Assembly (NCBI GenBank): GCA_027886185.1
Contig: WOAB01000142.1
Span: 3,534,001 to 3,598,000, forward strand
DNA from: Rheum nobile
Lineage: Eukaryota > Streptophyta > Magnoliopsida > Caryophyllales > Polygonaceae
Reading direction: 5' to 3'
DNA: 64,000 nt
Under the pieces are notes generated by a model. The model had not been told where the DNA came from. It saw nothing but the letters and a program-made list of their open reading frames with translations, and searched no databases. The translations under genes were made by a program, and so were the position numbers. Of the stretch, positions 49,778-62,805 are shown piece after piece (within the stretch, counting starts at the first letter, position 1; each line of letters opens with the position of its first letter).

Positions 49778-51441
49778 ATTTGCATGTTACTGATGACCAG
49801 TTACAAAACTACGCTCTTGCTGAAATTAACAAGTTATTACGACGAAATGGTAGTAGTTTGAGTCACTATAAAACCATGCCTCATGTAGATTCAAGCCTCA
49901 TATCTGAAGGTTTCAACAAGCTTATACAAGATGAACATCGTTATGATAAATCATGTCTAGCCGATGAACATTCACAATTACTCTCTAGATTTACAATGGA
50001 GCAAAAATGGGTGTACGATGAGATCATGAATATTGTTTTATCAAATAACGGGGGTGTCTTCTTTTTATATGGTTATGGTGGTACAGGCAAAACGTATATA
50101 TGGAGGGCACTTTCGGCGGCTATAAGGTCAAAAGGTGAAATAGTGCTTACCGTTGCTTCAAGTGGAAATGCAGCTCTCCTAATACCCGGCGGCAGAACTG
50201 CTCATTCGAGGTTTAAAATACCTTTGTAAGTTAATGAGGATTCAACGTGTCATATATGTTCAGGTACGGAACTTTCTGAGTTGATATGTGCCGCCAAACT
50301 TATTATCTGGGATGAAGCAGTCATGACGAATAGGTATTGTTTTGAAGCTTTAGACAGGACGTTATGAGATATTTTACGAGCTACAAATCCTCTTAGTTTA
50401 GAACAGCCTTTTGGAGGAAAAGTCGTAGTATTTGGTGGAGACTTTAGGCAAATCCTATCCGTTATCTCAAAAGGGAGTAGGCAAGATGTTGTTTTTGCTA
50501 CAATTAATTCCTCTTATTTGTGGGATCATTGCAAAGTTCTTACACTGACAAGGAACATGAGGATTCAACAAGGTACATCTGAATCTCAGATCCAAGAGAC
50601 AAAAGAATTTTCTGAATGGATATTAAGCATCGAAGATGGGACTGCATGTGTTGATAATGATGGAGAAGCGCAAATAGAAATCCCCGATGAACTATTGGTC
50701 AAGGATTATGACTTAGATCCGATTCCAGCAGTTGTTAAATCTGTTTATCCCTCTCTAATGGAAGATCAGTTGTCTCCTGCATACTTTGAAGAACGAGCAA
50801 TTCTTGCTCCAACACATGAAGAGGTAGATAAAGTTAATGAGTATATATTGTCTTCGTTGCATGGTGATGAAAAGATATATCTCAGCTCGAATAGTTTGTG
50901 CAAGGCAGGTTCTGTTAAAGACAGTGACGCGAGCATTTATATGTCTGATTTTTTGAACAGTCTGAGATGTTCTGGTCTGCCAAATCATGTCCTCAAACTG
51001 AAGGTCGGGGTGCCTATTATGCTGCTTCGAAATATTGATCAATCTTTAGGCTTATGTAATGGGACAAGACTGATAACCACGCAACTTGGCAGTCATGTTA
51101 TACAAGGGAGAATTATCTCATGCAACAATATCGGACATACGGTGTTGATTCCTCGCATGATAATGTCACCATCAGATACTTCATTCCCTTTCAAGTTTCA
51201 ACGAAGACAATTTCCCTTGAGTGTATGTTTTGTTATGACCATAAACAAAAGCCAAGGCCAATCTCTTGCAAATGTTGGTTTATATCTTCCACGCCCTGTT
51301 TTCAGTCATGGTCAGTTTTATGTTGCATCGTCAATGGTAACTAGCAAGAAAGGTTTGAAGATATTGATTTGCGACAAAGACAAGAAGATGTATAATACTA
51401 CAACCAATGTAGTATACAAGGAAGTTTTTAATAATTTGTAG
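49778..51441 (+). pseudogene. Helitron RepHel, PIF1-type helicase part
   Basis: This follows the intron 49666-49777. The helicase starts near FTMEQKWVYDEIMNIV. It has Walker A GYGGTGKT (50071-50094), Walker B IIWDEAVM (about 50307-50330), GGDFRQILSVI, LTRNMRIQQ, VGVPIMLLRNIDQSLGLCNG and the last motif VMTINKSQGQSL. Superfamily 1 PIF1 helicases unwind DNA 5' to 3', and this domain is fused to Rep in Helitrons. Two stops interrupt it, TAA at 50227-50229 and TGA at 50365-50367. The remaining frame runs to the natural TAG at 51439-51441. All main helicase motifs are still readable. Confidence 0.92.
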
Positions 51442-51774
51442 TCATTTTGAACATCGTTCCACATTTAATATTTTTTTGTTTCATTTTCATGTGTTATATG
51501 ATCATGTTTAGTATTTTTGCTGCTTTTAGTAGTATTGATGTAAGTGGTGTGGCTATATCTATTTGAAACACTAATTAGCCAATTTTATTATTAATAAAGT
51601 TATGGAGAGTGCCGTCTCTCTTTATATAATTAGTCTTTCGTATATCTTGAATCTGTTTTAATGTTCGGTTATTCATTTTTTATTCAAATAACTAATAAAA
51701 AAATATTCAACCAATGACTCATCCATAATTTAATAAATATCTTTATTACAAATGAAGAAAAAAAATAAACAAAT

Positions 51775-51802
51775 CTCGTATAAGACACGGGTATTACACT
51801 AG
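51775..51802 (+). other. Helitron 3' terminus: hairpin and CTAG
   Basis: CTCGT and ACGGG (51775-51779, 51787-51791) pair around a 7-base loop, with one G-T pair. TATTACACTAG follows and ends at 51802, then the target T. Helitrons terminate transposition at such a hairpin just before CTRR. Confidence 0.85.
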
Positions 51803-51977
51803 TTTATTTAAAAGATTATGTTGATAATGACATAATTGTAAATATAAATTGAAACTAAAAATCCCTCTTTAAGCCCCCTATTAAAACATCCTTTTTAAGA
51901 TAGAGCTTAAATAAAGACTTAAACTCAAAAAGCCTCCATTTAAGCCTCTCATTTGAGCCCCATGAGAGATGCTCTAA

Positions 51978-54110
51978 CGGAAATGTATAATTAAGCTGCA
52001 AATAGTTAGAAATTAAATAGTGAAAAAGGGTTCAAAAATTGATGGTTTTATGGAGTAATAGACAGCTCAGGCACAAGTTAATTGACGTAGGGTAACCCGG
52101 AAACGGAGGCAAACTAATTACCGTGTCCCACGTGCACGTGATCTTCACCGAATGTCCAGCTGGACAAATCGCCAAAATCGGATTACCCCGCCCCTAATTC
52201 ATTATTATATCATCATCATCATTCTTAAATCATTGGTTCTTATTACTTTAGTTTATTCTCAAAATTATCCATTCTAAAAAATAAGTTTTTTTGAAGGATC
52301 AAAATCTCGATGTTATGCTTTCACCGTATAACCACTTGTTTTTTTAACAAGGATTTTTTAGTGAAGACATTATTGGCTTGTATGATTACTATTTTTTCTT
52401 TGGTTGATTCTATAGTCACATCTAATCCAACTATGTTTGTCGTAGATTGGTAATTTTTCATATTTTTTTAGAAATTTAAAATAGTTTTTGACGAGGTATT
52501 TTACTTTAATTAAAAAGTAATTTTAATTTAATATTAAATTAAAAGTCTATTAAAAAATAATGAGATTAATTTATATTTTTCCATAGTAAATGAGGTATTT
52601 AAGGTTTAAGGAAAACCTGACCTCTCTTACTTCATTCTCTACAATTTTGTTTGCCTTCATTGAAAAAAGAATAACGCTTGAACTGACTTAAGTGTCGGAG
52701 TGTCCACGAGAAAAAATATATAGCCTCGTTTTCTAATCCGTTTTTTTGTTTCAGATTGACGGATTCAAGATCAAATCTAATTCTTCTTGCAGAGATCAAT
52801 CATTTCTCTTTTAATCATCAAATGGTGCAGATTCTTACTACCATAGTGTTAAAAACATTTTTTTCAAAATCATCCCAATATTTTTGAAGTAGATCGCCAA
52901 TATACTTCATGAATGTCCCTAATAGTTGATGTGGGAAAGCTTCTCCCAACATTTCCGTAAGTTAAATCCACAATCACGACGTAGTTTCGGGTCTTATTTT
53001 TTTCAAAAACTTTTTAGTTAGTTAGATGGTTGTCAAGTCCCCAATCCAACTGATAAACATTACATTCCGTAATTATGAGATAACAGGTTTGAATTTCTCT
53101 TTCTCCATTACAATAGCTTCGTATCTATGTGGAGAATAAAGTTATTCCACATTGAAAATTACTCTTTCTATTATCAATTGATTTTACAATAGAATCTCAT
53201 TATGTTTATGTGTTGGATTTTAACGTGCATATACGCACGGATTGACACGTCCACGTACGGATTGACACGTCCTTCGTCTATCGGCCCACCGGGCTTTATT
53301 AATCTCCTATGAAACAAAAATAATACAGTAATTTATAATTAATTAGCTGGCTAAATCAAGATATACACTCCTTTCAATTGACATATAGTCATGTAGATGC
53401 GGATTGCTTGCAGATATTAATGAAGTGCGTCCGAGCATTAATCTTAATTATCTGCCTTAACAAAATAATATGCATGTACGTTAAGGTTACACTGTACACT
53501 TGATGAGATATGTGTGAAATTAAGAAAGTTATCTAGCTACAACGATAGATCGATCACAAGCGTCAAACCCACTATATATTGTTCTGGGAGACTTTTGAAA
53601 GGTAACGCTCAAACTACAGTATAAATAAAAGGTTTTCTACTTAGTCAATAAAGTTAAACTTACTTAACTAGCAATAAATTGGGTTGCCTCTTCACCACAA
53701 GTAGGCAAGTAGCAAACACTTTTTGTTACAAAACGATCAATTAATTATTATGCCTCTCACATCTTCTAACTTGTTCAAATCATGTTTACAAGTGTATACG
53801 TGCACGTCTAAACTGCGGATATACGTACATATAATAATATTGTACAAGATTTTTAGGTCTAAATCGTCTGATTCGAACGGTCAAAATCGTTCTATATACA
53901 TGTTGATCTATAAAGAGTTTGACTCCTCAAAATAGAATGTTTAATGAAAGCCAACGTTAATTCAGTAAATCAACTTAATGTTGATAGTATTTTACTTTGC
54001 ACCGGTTAATTTTGTGTATATAACTGCAAAACTTAACTATCGACGTATAGAAGACGAATGAGACAACCAATGGAAACTCAATACTATTGTAGAATTTTGT
54101 CTTTGCAATA
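51978..54110. other. AT-rich intergenic region, no gene
   Basis: I find no coding sequence or complete element. Noted only: a CCACGTGCACGTGATC motif (52139-52154, two overlapping ACGTG cores) and a direct repeat ACGGATTGACACGTCC near 53237-53272. Confidence 0.6.
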
Positions 54111-54119
54111 GGTACAACT

Positions 54120-55223
54120 CAGTCCAAATTTTCTTGCACCCTTCATATACACTCTTCCATGCTCCCTCTTTTTAATTGATTCACCTAGGCATATATTCTC
54201 TCCCTATAAAAAAAATTATCATTCTAGAGTTTGACATACTTATTAAGAAATACAATAAATATCCTATATTCTCATAAATATTTCTTAAAATTTACAATTA
54301 TTTAATAACTCATCTCAATTATAGCCAATAAACATAGAGAATTTGTATAAAAAGAGCCAAAAAATATAATTTTCGATGTCAAACCTCGTAACTCACCAAT
54401 AAATTATTACATAAACACCTAAAATGACAATCTTTTCTGTACAAAAATTATGGGCTAAAATGACAACCTTTTTCATACGGAAGGAGTAATTAATTAAGGA
54501 ATAATAGCTTAAACTAAAAGATACTAATTAACTAAATTAAAAAGATAATGATCCTATCTTTCTTCCCTAACCCGTACAATTAACAGTAACTTCATTATCA
54601 GCAAAAAAAATAAAAAATTAGAGCTTGGATTTAGGGGCTTTGTATTCAATTGGCATATGCAAAAGTAAGTAAATTTTCTACTCTATGAAAACAATTGGCA
54701 TATGCAAACAGTACGTATAACCGATTTAATTATTTTTGCAAGCAGGAGAACAAAAGATATGCTTATGATTTTTGTGGAGTTAATGATTACTGTGAACTCA
54801 ATGAGAAAAATTGTCTCTTTGTTATGTTCGTTGCAAATATTTAATTGGCTAAAACCAAATAAAAAGAATGACTTGATACTTTAAAGTATTAAGAGACATG
54901 TGATTTACACTGTAACAATTGAATTGATTCAATTTAATGATGTATTTGGATTGCATGCTTTATGTAAGTTAGACTGAAATTACTTCTCTTTATACAGGGA
55001 GATATGGATTGAAGAAATTGAATCTGGGCAAAGTTGGGAAAGGGGGAACGAACAGTGGCTGGGAAAGGGGAATATTTTAGTTAATTATTTAACCAAAAAA
55101 AGAAAAAATACTAATATCTTTTAAATTTGTTTTTTTTTATATATATTTACATGCCTAATTAGACTAATTAAAAGAAGGGAGTAGGGAAGAGTGTATATGA
55201 AGGGTGCCAGAAAATTTGGACTG
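54120..55223. mobile_element. Non-autonomous MULE-like element with 9-bp duplication
   Basis: Long terminal inverted repeats (about 75-80 bp, starting CAGTCCAAATTTTCT) lie at 54120-54200 and, inverted, at about 55145-55223. The exact duplication GGTACAACT (54111-54119 and 55224-55232) is 9 bp, the Mutator signature. The interior is AT-rich with no transposase. Inside it, about 54200-54490 looks like a degenerate Stowaway-type MITE (CTCCCTATAAAAAAA ... ACGGAAGGAG), with less support. Confidence 0.8.
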
Positions 55224-55232
55224 GGTACAACT

Positions 55233-55825
55233 TGCCAATGAACGGGACATAGAGGTAATTAAGCATATTACGTAAACAACACGTACTAGACAAGTTTGGA
55301 CCCACTTATAGCTGGTTATTGACCGATTTACCCCTCAACTAATTTCTACAAACTTACAGTCGATAAAAAGAAATTTATATGTTGAACTCGACCCTTTAAA
55401 TTTTCTTATACTTTTTTACTAGATTGATCATTACCATTACTTTTGAAGGCTCATACTCACCAACTATATACAATTGAAAACAAATTTGCGTGTGTATGGC
55501 GTCATATAATTTATTTTATAAAGATTCTATATTAATAGGTTATCACACGAGGTGTTAAGAGAAAAATAAAACAGGAAAAAAACAGGAAAATAATAAAATT
55601 GATGAATATATTTTTAACGATATTTGGTATAAAAAAAAGTATGGTTAACTGGATTTATATGATGTTTTGATTTAGAGGATAAGTTGTGTTAGGGTTCTAG
55701 ATGAGGTATTTAATCAAAATAATTCATAGTTTTATCAATTAAATTTATGGTTTGTACTGTTGTCTATGTCCGATCAAATAGTGCATGTCATAAAAATTCA
55801 AATCTGAATTTATTGACAAATGCCT
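55233..55825. other. AT-rich intergenic, no gene
   Basis: No coding sequence or element with clear ends is visible. Confidence 0.6.
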
Positions 55826-55833
55826 AAAAAACT

Positions 55834-56132
55834 TAGGGTTGAGCATCGGTCTAAACCCGGACCGAAACCCGAAACTTGAAAAATGATGGACCAAAGACTG
55901 GATCGAAAATATCTGGTCTGGTCCGATTTGGACCGGTTTATATCCTTGCACTAGAGAAACGTGAAAAAAAACCTTCAAATCTAAATATAATTTACCCTAA
56001 ATCTCAAATCGGTTTATATCATTTATGTGTAGCATATAAAATTTTAGGATTTTTAATAAATCGAGCCGGACCGGACCGGTATTTAGCCCGGACCGGATCA
56101 ATCCGGTCTCATCCGGAATTTGCTCAACCCTA
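55834..56132. mobile_element. hAT-like MITE, 299 bp
   Basis: Terminal inverted repeats TAGGGTTGAGCA and TGCTCAACCCTA agree at 11 or more positions. The flanking 8-bp words AAAAAACT and AAAAAACC differ at one base, fitting a slightly decayed hAT target duplication. The interior is rich in CCGG/ACCGG words (GGACCGGTTTAT, CCGGACCGGACCGG). It is non-coding. Confidence 0.75.
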
Positions 56133-57103
56133 AAAAAACCTAACACCTCGTACAAGCCGGAAATTGATTATCATCAATCAATGTGTTCATCATATAACAA
56201 CCCTAATCCAAAAATCGACCTCTTAGGCAAGAGGGGTAGTTTCGGAATTTCAAGAACCTACTTGGAAAATTTTGGTTGGGTTGTACGGTCGCTCCGGGCT
56301 GTGGAAGGGGCAAAGTTAATTTGAGCATACAATTTGAGACTTGCACAAGGGGAGTTTAGGGGAGATCCAATAGTATATTTGTGTATATAGTTTGAGTTGG
56401 CAGCCAAAACTTTGACTTGTTGTCAATTTACAAATCACATTTAATTTTCAACAAAAAACAAAACAAATCACATTTAATATATTTACAACCTGCCAGCAAC
56501 CTCTTCATTAAATATGTCATTAAATTAAGCCTTCTTCATCTCTCACCCACCACCACCACCACCACCACAAGCTGTTAATTAAACCTGACAATCATGTTGA
56601 CATTGGATCTTGGAAGATGTTAAGGTTAATATACTATTGAAAGGTTTTAAGGTTAGCTTAATTTATAATTGGAGTAGTGTATTCTATAAGTTGGAAAACT
56701 TTTACTAACTTTTATAAATTTCATAATTGGTAATTATTCGAAGTTATATATTACGTGTAATTATTCTGAATATGTTAAGTTTAATTTTCAACATAATTTT
56801 CAAGGTCAAGTAGTCTCGTTTTCAAAGTCAACTAGAGGATTAGTGTCAATCCTTGCTTCACATCATCACAAGTTCTTGCATTTATATATTATTATAACTC
56901 AAATGAAAAATATAAAAAACAGTATTCGAAAATCACGATTTTACAAAATTGTTATCTCCTTCTCAAAATACATGTGAAATAGTGTTTCGACCATAATTAT
57001 TTGGGTTCATAAGATGTACTTAGCGCTACAATATAGAGGTGGTAATAGAACTCGTATTTATAATGTCATGCTTATAAGCTAAATGAAAAGGGTAGAGTCT
57101 CAT
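56133..57103. other. Intergenic region left of the copia element, no gene
   Basis: AT-rich. The (CAC)n short tract lies at about 56547-56570. No supportable coding region. Confidence 0.6.
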
Positions 57104-57108
57104 ATTTT

Positions 57109-57289
57109 TATTGTACATTACACGTGTAATTAGTTTGTTAGATATTTTGTTAAGTAGTTAGCAAAGTTAACAGTAGTTAGCAGAGTTAGTTATTCCTCTT
57201 CTCTATATAAGCCTCATTGTAATTTCTTTCTCTAATCAATCAATCGAATATGTTTTCCATCATTTGCTTCTTTCTGGTTAACACTATCA
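57109..57289 (+). repeat. 5' LTR of the copia element
   Basis: 181 bp, containing ATATAAGCC (a TATA-like box, about 57205) ahead of the LTR end CTATCA. Confidence 0.93.
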
Positions 57290-57524
57290 TGGTATCAGAT
57301 TATGTTCTGATTTATTTGCTTTCGCTCATCAATTCGGTTGTTCTTCGTTGATTTCACTGTTTCAATCAGTTCTTTTCACTTTGAATTGAATCGATTTCTT
57401 GCTTCCAATCAATCTCTCAATTGATTGCTTTGTCTCCTTTGATCGTTCTTTGCGATTCGTCTCCGTTCGTTTTCTCTTGATTCGATCAATTTTCTGTGAT
57501 TCTTCTCTACTGAATTACAGAGCA

Positions 57525-59237
57525 ATGGTGAATGCACCTCTTGTGATCACGGATCTGGGAGATCTGCTTCACCTTCATGCCTCAGACGCTCCTGGAATGT
57601 TGCTGGTTTCCAAACCTTTCGACGGCAAAGGATTTCTTTCTTGGCGTCGATCTGTCTGGGTGGCTCTTAGTGCTAAGAACAAGATCGCTTTCGTTGATGG
57701 AAGCTTCACTAGATCGTCTCTTGCTGAGGACAATTCGCGTCTTCGACTTTGGTATCGTTGCAACGATCTGGTAATTTATTGGCTTATCAATTCGCTGGAC
57801 AAGAAGATTGCAACTAGTGTTCTTTTTGCAACAACTGCGCAACAAATTTGGTCTCAGTTGAATTCAAGATATGGCAGAGTTAATGGAGCACATAAATTCG
57901 CTTTACAGAAGGAGATTGTTTCTCTTTCACAGGGAACTGATGACATTTCTTCGTATTTCGCCAAAATCAAGACTCTATGGGATGAGCTTGATTCCTTGCG
58001 CTTAATTCCCGTGTGTTCGTGTGGTTCTGCAGCGACTATGCAAGCTAATGAGCAAGAGCAACGCCTATTTCAGTTCCTTATGGGACTGAATGATTCTTAT
58101 GCCTTGATTCGAGGTAACATCCTCCTTATGAGTCCTTCTCCTGATATTGATCAAACCTATTCTATCTTGATTCAGGAGGAACAACAAATGGATATTAAAT
58201 CCACTCCTCATGCAGGCACATATTCTAGTTCTTTTCATGTTAACAGTGTCCCTAAATCCAGTAATTACAAAGGAAAAAATCCTAAAGTTTGTACTCACTG
58301 TAAAAAAATAGGTCATCTAGTTGAAACTTGTTACAGAATCATAGGTTTTCCAAAGGATGTCAAGAAGAGTTCATCTGCAAACTGTGCTCAGGGTTCTACT
58401 GATGAGTCATCTACTTCTGATTCTTTCTCTGGATTGTCTTCTACTGAACTGGCTCAATTGAGGATTCTTTTGCAAAGCACATTCAGTCCAGAGGCTTCAG
58501 GCAATTTTGTTGGTAATTCTTATTCCTTTGCTGGTATGGGGAAATCTTCTTTTAGTGATATTTGGATCATTGATAAGGGTGTCAGTGATCACATGTGTCA
58601 TAAACTGGAGTATTTTGTTGATTTCAGTCCCTTGCCTCAACCTATTACTATTAGACTTCCTACTGGTGACTCTCTTGTTGTGAAAACAGTGGGCCGTGTT
58701 CAAATCACCAAGGACATCTTTCTTGAAGGAGTTTTGTTTGATCATGATTTCAAGTTTAATTTGCTCTCATTTTCCAAATTAGTAGATCAGTTGCACTGTT
58801 TTGCTGTGTTTACTGATAAGCATTGTGCCTTGCAGGGGCTTGCTTTGGCCAGGCCTCTAATCCTTGGTAGAGCATCAAAGAGCTTGTACTTACTTGACCA
58901 ATTGGATGATCTAATCAAAGACAAAGTTGGCTTATCTGCTTCAGTCAACAGATCCACTACATGCAATAAAACTGATGTTTCGAAGTTCTTACTTCTACAT
59001 AAAAGACTTGGTCATCTATCCTATTACAAGTTGAAGGATTTATGTGCTTTAGATATAAAGAAAGAGGATTTGCCTCCTTGTATTGTCTGTGCTAAGGCAA
59101 AACAGCAAAGATTACCTTTTCCTAGTAGTTCTATATCAAGTACTTCAAGGTTTGAATTGATTCATGTAGATACTTGGGGCCCTTTTAAGGCACCCACTCA
59201 TGATGGATTCAAGTATTTTTTTGACCATTGTAGATGA
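57525..59237 (+). pseudogene. Copia gag, protease and start of integrase
   Basis: ATG 57525 gives MVNAPLVITDLGD, a better start than the upstream in-frame ATG at 57399, which lies in the leader. Gag has FDGKGFLSWRRSVWVAL and WDELDSL. The zinc knuckle CTHCKKIGHLVETC (C-x2-C-x4-H-x4-C) lies at residues about 255-270. The protease has WIIDKGVSDHMCH near residue 349, where the active-site D-S/T-G is replaced by D-K-G. The integrase zinc domain (HKRLGHLS, CIVCAKAKQ) and first aspartate (HVDTWGPF) follow. The frame is lost in a run of seven T at 59216-59222 and stops at 59237. Two independent lesions, the active-site change and the frameshift, mean the polyprotein is dead. Confidence 0.92.
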
Positions 59238-61733
59238 CTATACTAGAGTCACATGGATTCATTTGCTTAGGGATAAAGCTAGTGCTTTCACTGTACTGCA
59301 ATCGTTTGTAAAGATGGTTGAAAGACAGTTTAATGCAGTAGTAAAAATTGTCAGAAGTGATAATGCTCTTGAGTTTGCTGGTAGCAATGCTTCTTTTCAG
59401 TTTTTCCTTTCTAAGGGCATTATTCATTAGACTTCGTGTGTTTATACTCCTCAACAAAATGGAGTAGTGGAGAGAAAACACAAGCATTTGCTCGAGGTTG
59501 CTAGAGCTCTTTTATTTGAAGCACACTTGCCTCTTCATTATTGGGGAGATTCTGTCTTAACTGCTGTTTACCTTATCAACAGATATCCTACTAAAGTTCT
59601 TTCTGGAAAGTCTCCTTTTGAAGTTCTTTTCTCTAAGGCTCATTCTGTTGATCATCTTCGAACATTTGGTTGTTTGGCTCTTGCATCCACAGTCAAAGCT
59701 GGCCGTGATAAATTCATGCCAATAGCAACCATATGTGCCTTCTTAGGCTATCCTGTCAACAAAAAGGCTTACAAATTACTCAATATTGACACCAAGGAAG
59801 TGTTCTATTCCAGAGATGTTCTTTTCTATGAGAATGTTATGCCTTTCTTACTCATCAATGATTCTGCAAATGTTTTTCCAACTGCATGCCCAGATGCTTG
59901 GGATTTAGATGTTACTGATGTTCCTTCAGTGGTTCAGTCTTCTACAGAGAATGCTCCTTCTATTGATTCTTCCTTGGCTTTACCAGACATCTCTCAAGAT
60001 ATTGTGCCACCTGCTGACAACACTGTTGGTCTCAGAAAATCAGATCGAGTTAGTCATAAACCTTCATATTTGCAGGATTTTGTTTGCTCCAATGTTTCTT
60101 ATAACAGCATATTATCGACATCATCTTATATTCCTACAGAATTATCATTTGATGATTTATCAGTTTCCAGTCAACATATTGTTGCTCAGGTTAGTTCTTT
60201 ATTTGAACCTACCTCCTTTGAAGCTGCCAATTCCTTTCCTGAATGGAGAGAGGCAATGGACAGGGAATTAGCTGCTTTGGATGCTAATCACACATCGGAT
60301 GTTGTTGATCTTCCAAAAGGGAAGAAACCTATCAGTTCTAAATGGGTCTTTAAACTGAAATACATGGTAGATGGCACTCTAGAGAGACACAAGGCTCGGC
60401 TTGTGATTAAAGGTTGCGCACAGAGGGAGGGCATCGATTTTACAGAAACTTTCTCTCTTGTTGTCAAAATGACAACAATTCGAAGTTTAATTGTTGTGGC
60501 TGTGAAGAATTCTTGGCCACTTTCTCAACTGGACGTCAACAACGCCTTTTTACATGGTGATTTACATGAAGAAGTTTATATGAAGATACCTCAAGGTCTT
60601 CCTTTGGCTCCTGGAAAAGCTTGTCGTCTGAACAAGTCTTTATACGGTCTACGTCAAGCATCAAGGCAGTGGCATTTCAAGCTTTCTGAAGCCTTGTATT
60701 CTCAGGGTTACAGTCAGTCTCCTAATGATCACTCACTGTTTTACAAGAAGACAGGTACTTCTTTGGTTTTTCTTGCAGTATATGTCGATGACATCTTATT
60801 AACTGGCAATGATCAGGAGGGAATGTCTTTAGTAAAGTCTTACTTAGATGCTCAATTTCGCATCAAAGACCTTGGGCAACTTAGTTACTTCCTTAGGATT
60901 GAATTTCTGCATTCTCCCAGTGGAATCATCATGTCTCAGAGAAAGTTCATACTGGACATTCTAAAAGATTTTGATGCTGATGATGCTTCTCCAACATCTA
61001 GTCCCCTTGATCCCTCGATCAAATTATCTACTGCCTCTAATGATTTTCTTCCTGATGCAACCCCATACAGACGTCTTGTTAGCAAATTAAATTTTGTCAC
61101 TAATTCCAGGCCTGACATTTGCTTTGTTGTGCAACACTTGAGTCAGTTTATGCAGAGTCCTTCTCATGTTCACTTCAAGGCTGCATTACACACCTTGAGA
61201 TTTTTAAAAGGTACATTACATTCTGCTTTACTGTTGTCTCAAGATTCTGATTTTGGGCTTCGAGCATTTTGTGATTCTGACTGGGCATCTTGTGTCTGCA
61301 CAAGAAAATCAGTGAGTGGCTTTTTCATTTTGCTTCGTTCTTCTCCAATTTCCTGGAAATCCAAGAAACAACATACCATTTCTTTGTCTTCTACTGAAGC
61401 TGAATACCGATCTTTGCGAAGAGTGACAGCAGAGCTTGCTTGGTTAACTCGGTTGCTCACTGAACTTGAAGTCCCAGGTCTCACTCCTGTTCCAGTACAT
61501 TGTGATAGCCAGGCTGCAATTCACATTGCCCGAAATCCCGTCTTCCACGAGAGAACGAAGCATATCAAGATTGACTGCCACTTCGTTTGATCCAACCTCA
61601 CTGAAGGCCTCATTTTCTTGTCTCACGTTCCCACAACTCAGCAACTGGCTGATGTTTTTACAAAACCATTATCTGGTCCTTCTCATTGTACTGTCTTGCC
61701 CAAATTGGGGTTACTTCCAGCACCTCCAATTTG
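59238..61733 (+). pseudogene. Copia integrase core, reverse transcriptase and RNase H
   Basis: After the T-run the integrase continues (VDDYTRVTWIHLL, SDNALEF with the second aspartate), hits TAG at 59428-59430 (family Q), then reads NGVVERKHKHLLEVARAL with the catalytic glutamate. The RT has WVFKLKY, LDVNNAFLHGDL and the intact Y-x-D-D motif in YVDDILLTG (about 60780). RNase H has CDSDWASC and SLSSTEAEYRSL. A TGA at 61588-61590 (family R) comes before the normal C-terminus, which ends LADVFTKPLSG and then PPI. RT and RNase H themselves look undamaged. Confidence 0.92.
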
Positions 61734-61741
61734 AGGGGGGA

Positions 61742-61922
61742 TATTGGACATTACACGTGTAATTAGTTTGTTAGATATTATGTTAAGTAGTTAGCAGAGT
61801 TAACAATAGTTAGCAGAGTTAGTTATTCCTCTTCTCTATATAAGCCTCATTGTAATCTCTTTCTCTAATCAATCAATCGAATATGTTTTCCATCATTTGC
61901 TTCTTTCTGGTTAACACTATCA
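61742..61922 (+). repeat. 3' LTR of the copia element
   Basis: 181 bp, starting TATTGGACATTACACG and ending CACTATCA, followed by the TSD ATTTT. Confidence 0.93.
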
Positions 61923-61927
61923 ATTTT

Positions 61928-62800
61928 GTAAGGATCAAATACATAAAAATTATCCTTATTTTAAATATGTTTTCAGTATTACTTTTAACACCTCTTCCCC
62001 TTATTATAATAGCTTAGTAGAGTAAGCCCAAGGCAAATGTACGTAGAACAATGACTAAAGATATGTTTATAAAATACGCATAAGTATCATGTAAATGATC
62101 TTAATTACTATAGAAGTTGATAAGTTCTAATAAGAAATTATATTAATGATAATGTGATGATGCATATGGCTTATGATAAATGTTTATCATGCACACCCCA
62201 CAACATATATGTAAAATCAAATGTATATTTTTTGTTGATTGGGTAGAAATCTTAGTCATCAAGAGCAGCTTGATGATAAACATAGTGTATCTCTTCAGAT
62301 AAAATTTTAAATAAAACATAGAGTGATTTTGGCTTATTAGTCGTTTAGAATTATTTATTTTGTTAATTATTTTTCTAAATTTTTTATTTTGTTGATTGAC
62401 CTCTATATGTCATCAGCTTGATAACATTTTAAAAGTGTCATCCGTCGTTGACCCCCGACACTTTCAAATGTTGATGATATTTAATTTGAAGGGTCGTGGA
62501 CTTAATATATTGATTATTATCTTATTTTTACCCTTAAAATAATTATTTATCAAAATCGCCCAGAAATATATAAAAATATTTTTATTCATGCTTTAAAATC
62601 AAATGTTCAAACGTATTTTGACCAAATTGAGAGTAATAGTAATTTGTAAATAGAAAAGGGAAAAAGGACTAAAAGAGTGCAAAAATGATTGATGTAGGTA
62701 ATGAGGATGTTGCATGTAAAGAAACATTAAATGTGGACTGGAAGCTGGTGTAATCCCAGTGGGAATAATCTATAATCCCCAGAAATTCTATGTTTTAGCG
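61928..62800. other. Region upstream of the receptor kinase, no gene
   Basis: AT-rich. The part near 62440-62470 (GTGTCATCCGTCGTTGACCC) is unremarkable. It is probably distal promoter of the receptor kinase. Confidence 0.5.
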
Positions 62801-62805
62801 TCCAT

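Larger units (their letters stand above)
57109..61922 (+). mobile_element. Ty1/copia retrotransposon with 181-bp LTRs, defective
   Basis: The LTRs 57109-57289 and 61742-61922 differ at five positions (about 97% identical). Both begin TATTG and end CTATCA, and ATTTT (57104-57108 and 61923-61927) flanks the element. The primer-binding site TGGTATCAGA (57290-57299) abuts the 5' LTR and fits initiator Met tRNA. The purine tract TTGAGGGGGGA (61731-61741) abuts the 3' LTR. The LTR start is TA rather than the usual TG. Order is gag, protease, integrase, reverse transcriptase, RNase H. Confidence 0.94.

Noticed and set aside
41272..51441. RepHel as a functional gene
   Set aside because: Five in-frame lesions and a solo LTR in the Rep exon cannot be removed by splicing at visible sites.
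54200..54490. Stowaway-type MITE inside the 54120-55223 element
   Set aside because: The ends only loosely match CTCCCTCCGT and a TA duplication is not clear on the left side, so it is mentioned only as a possibility within the larger element.
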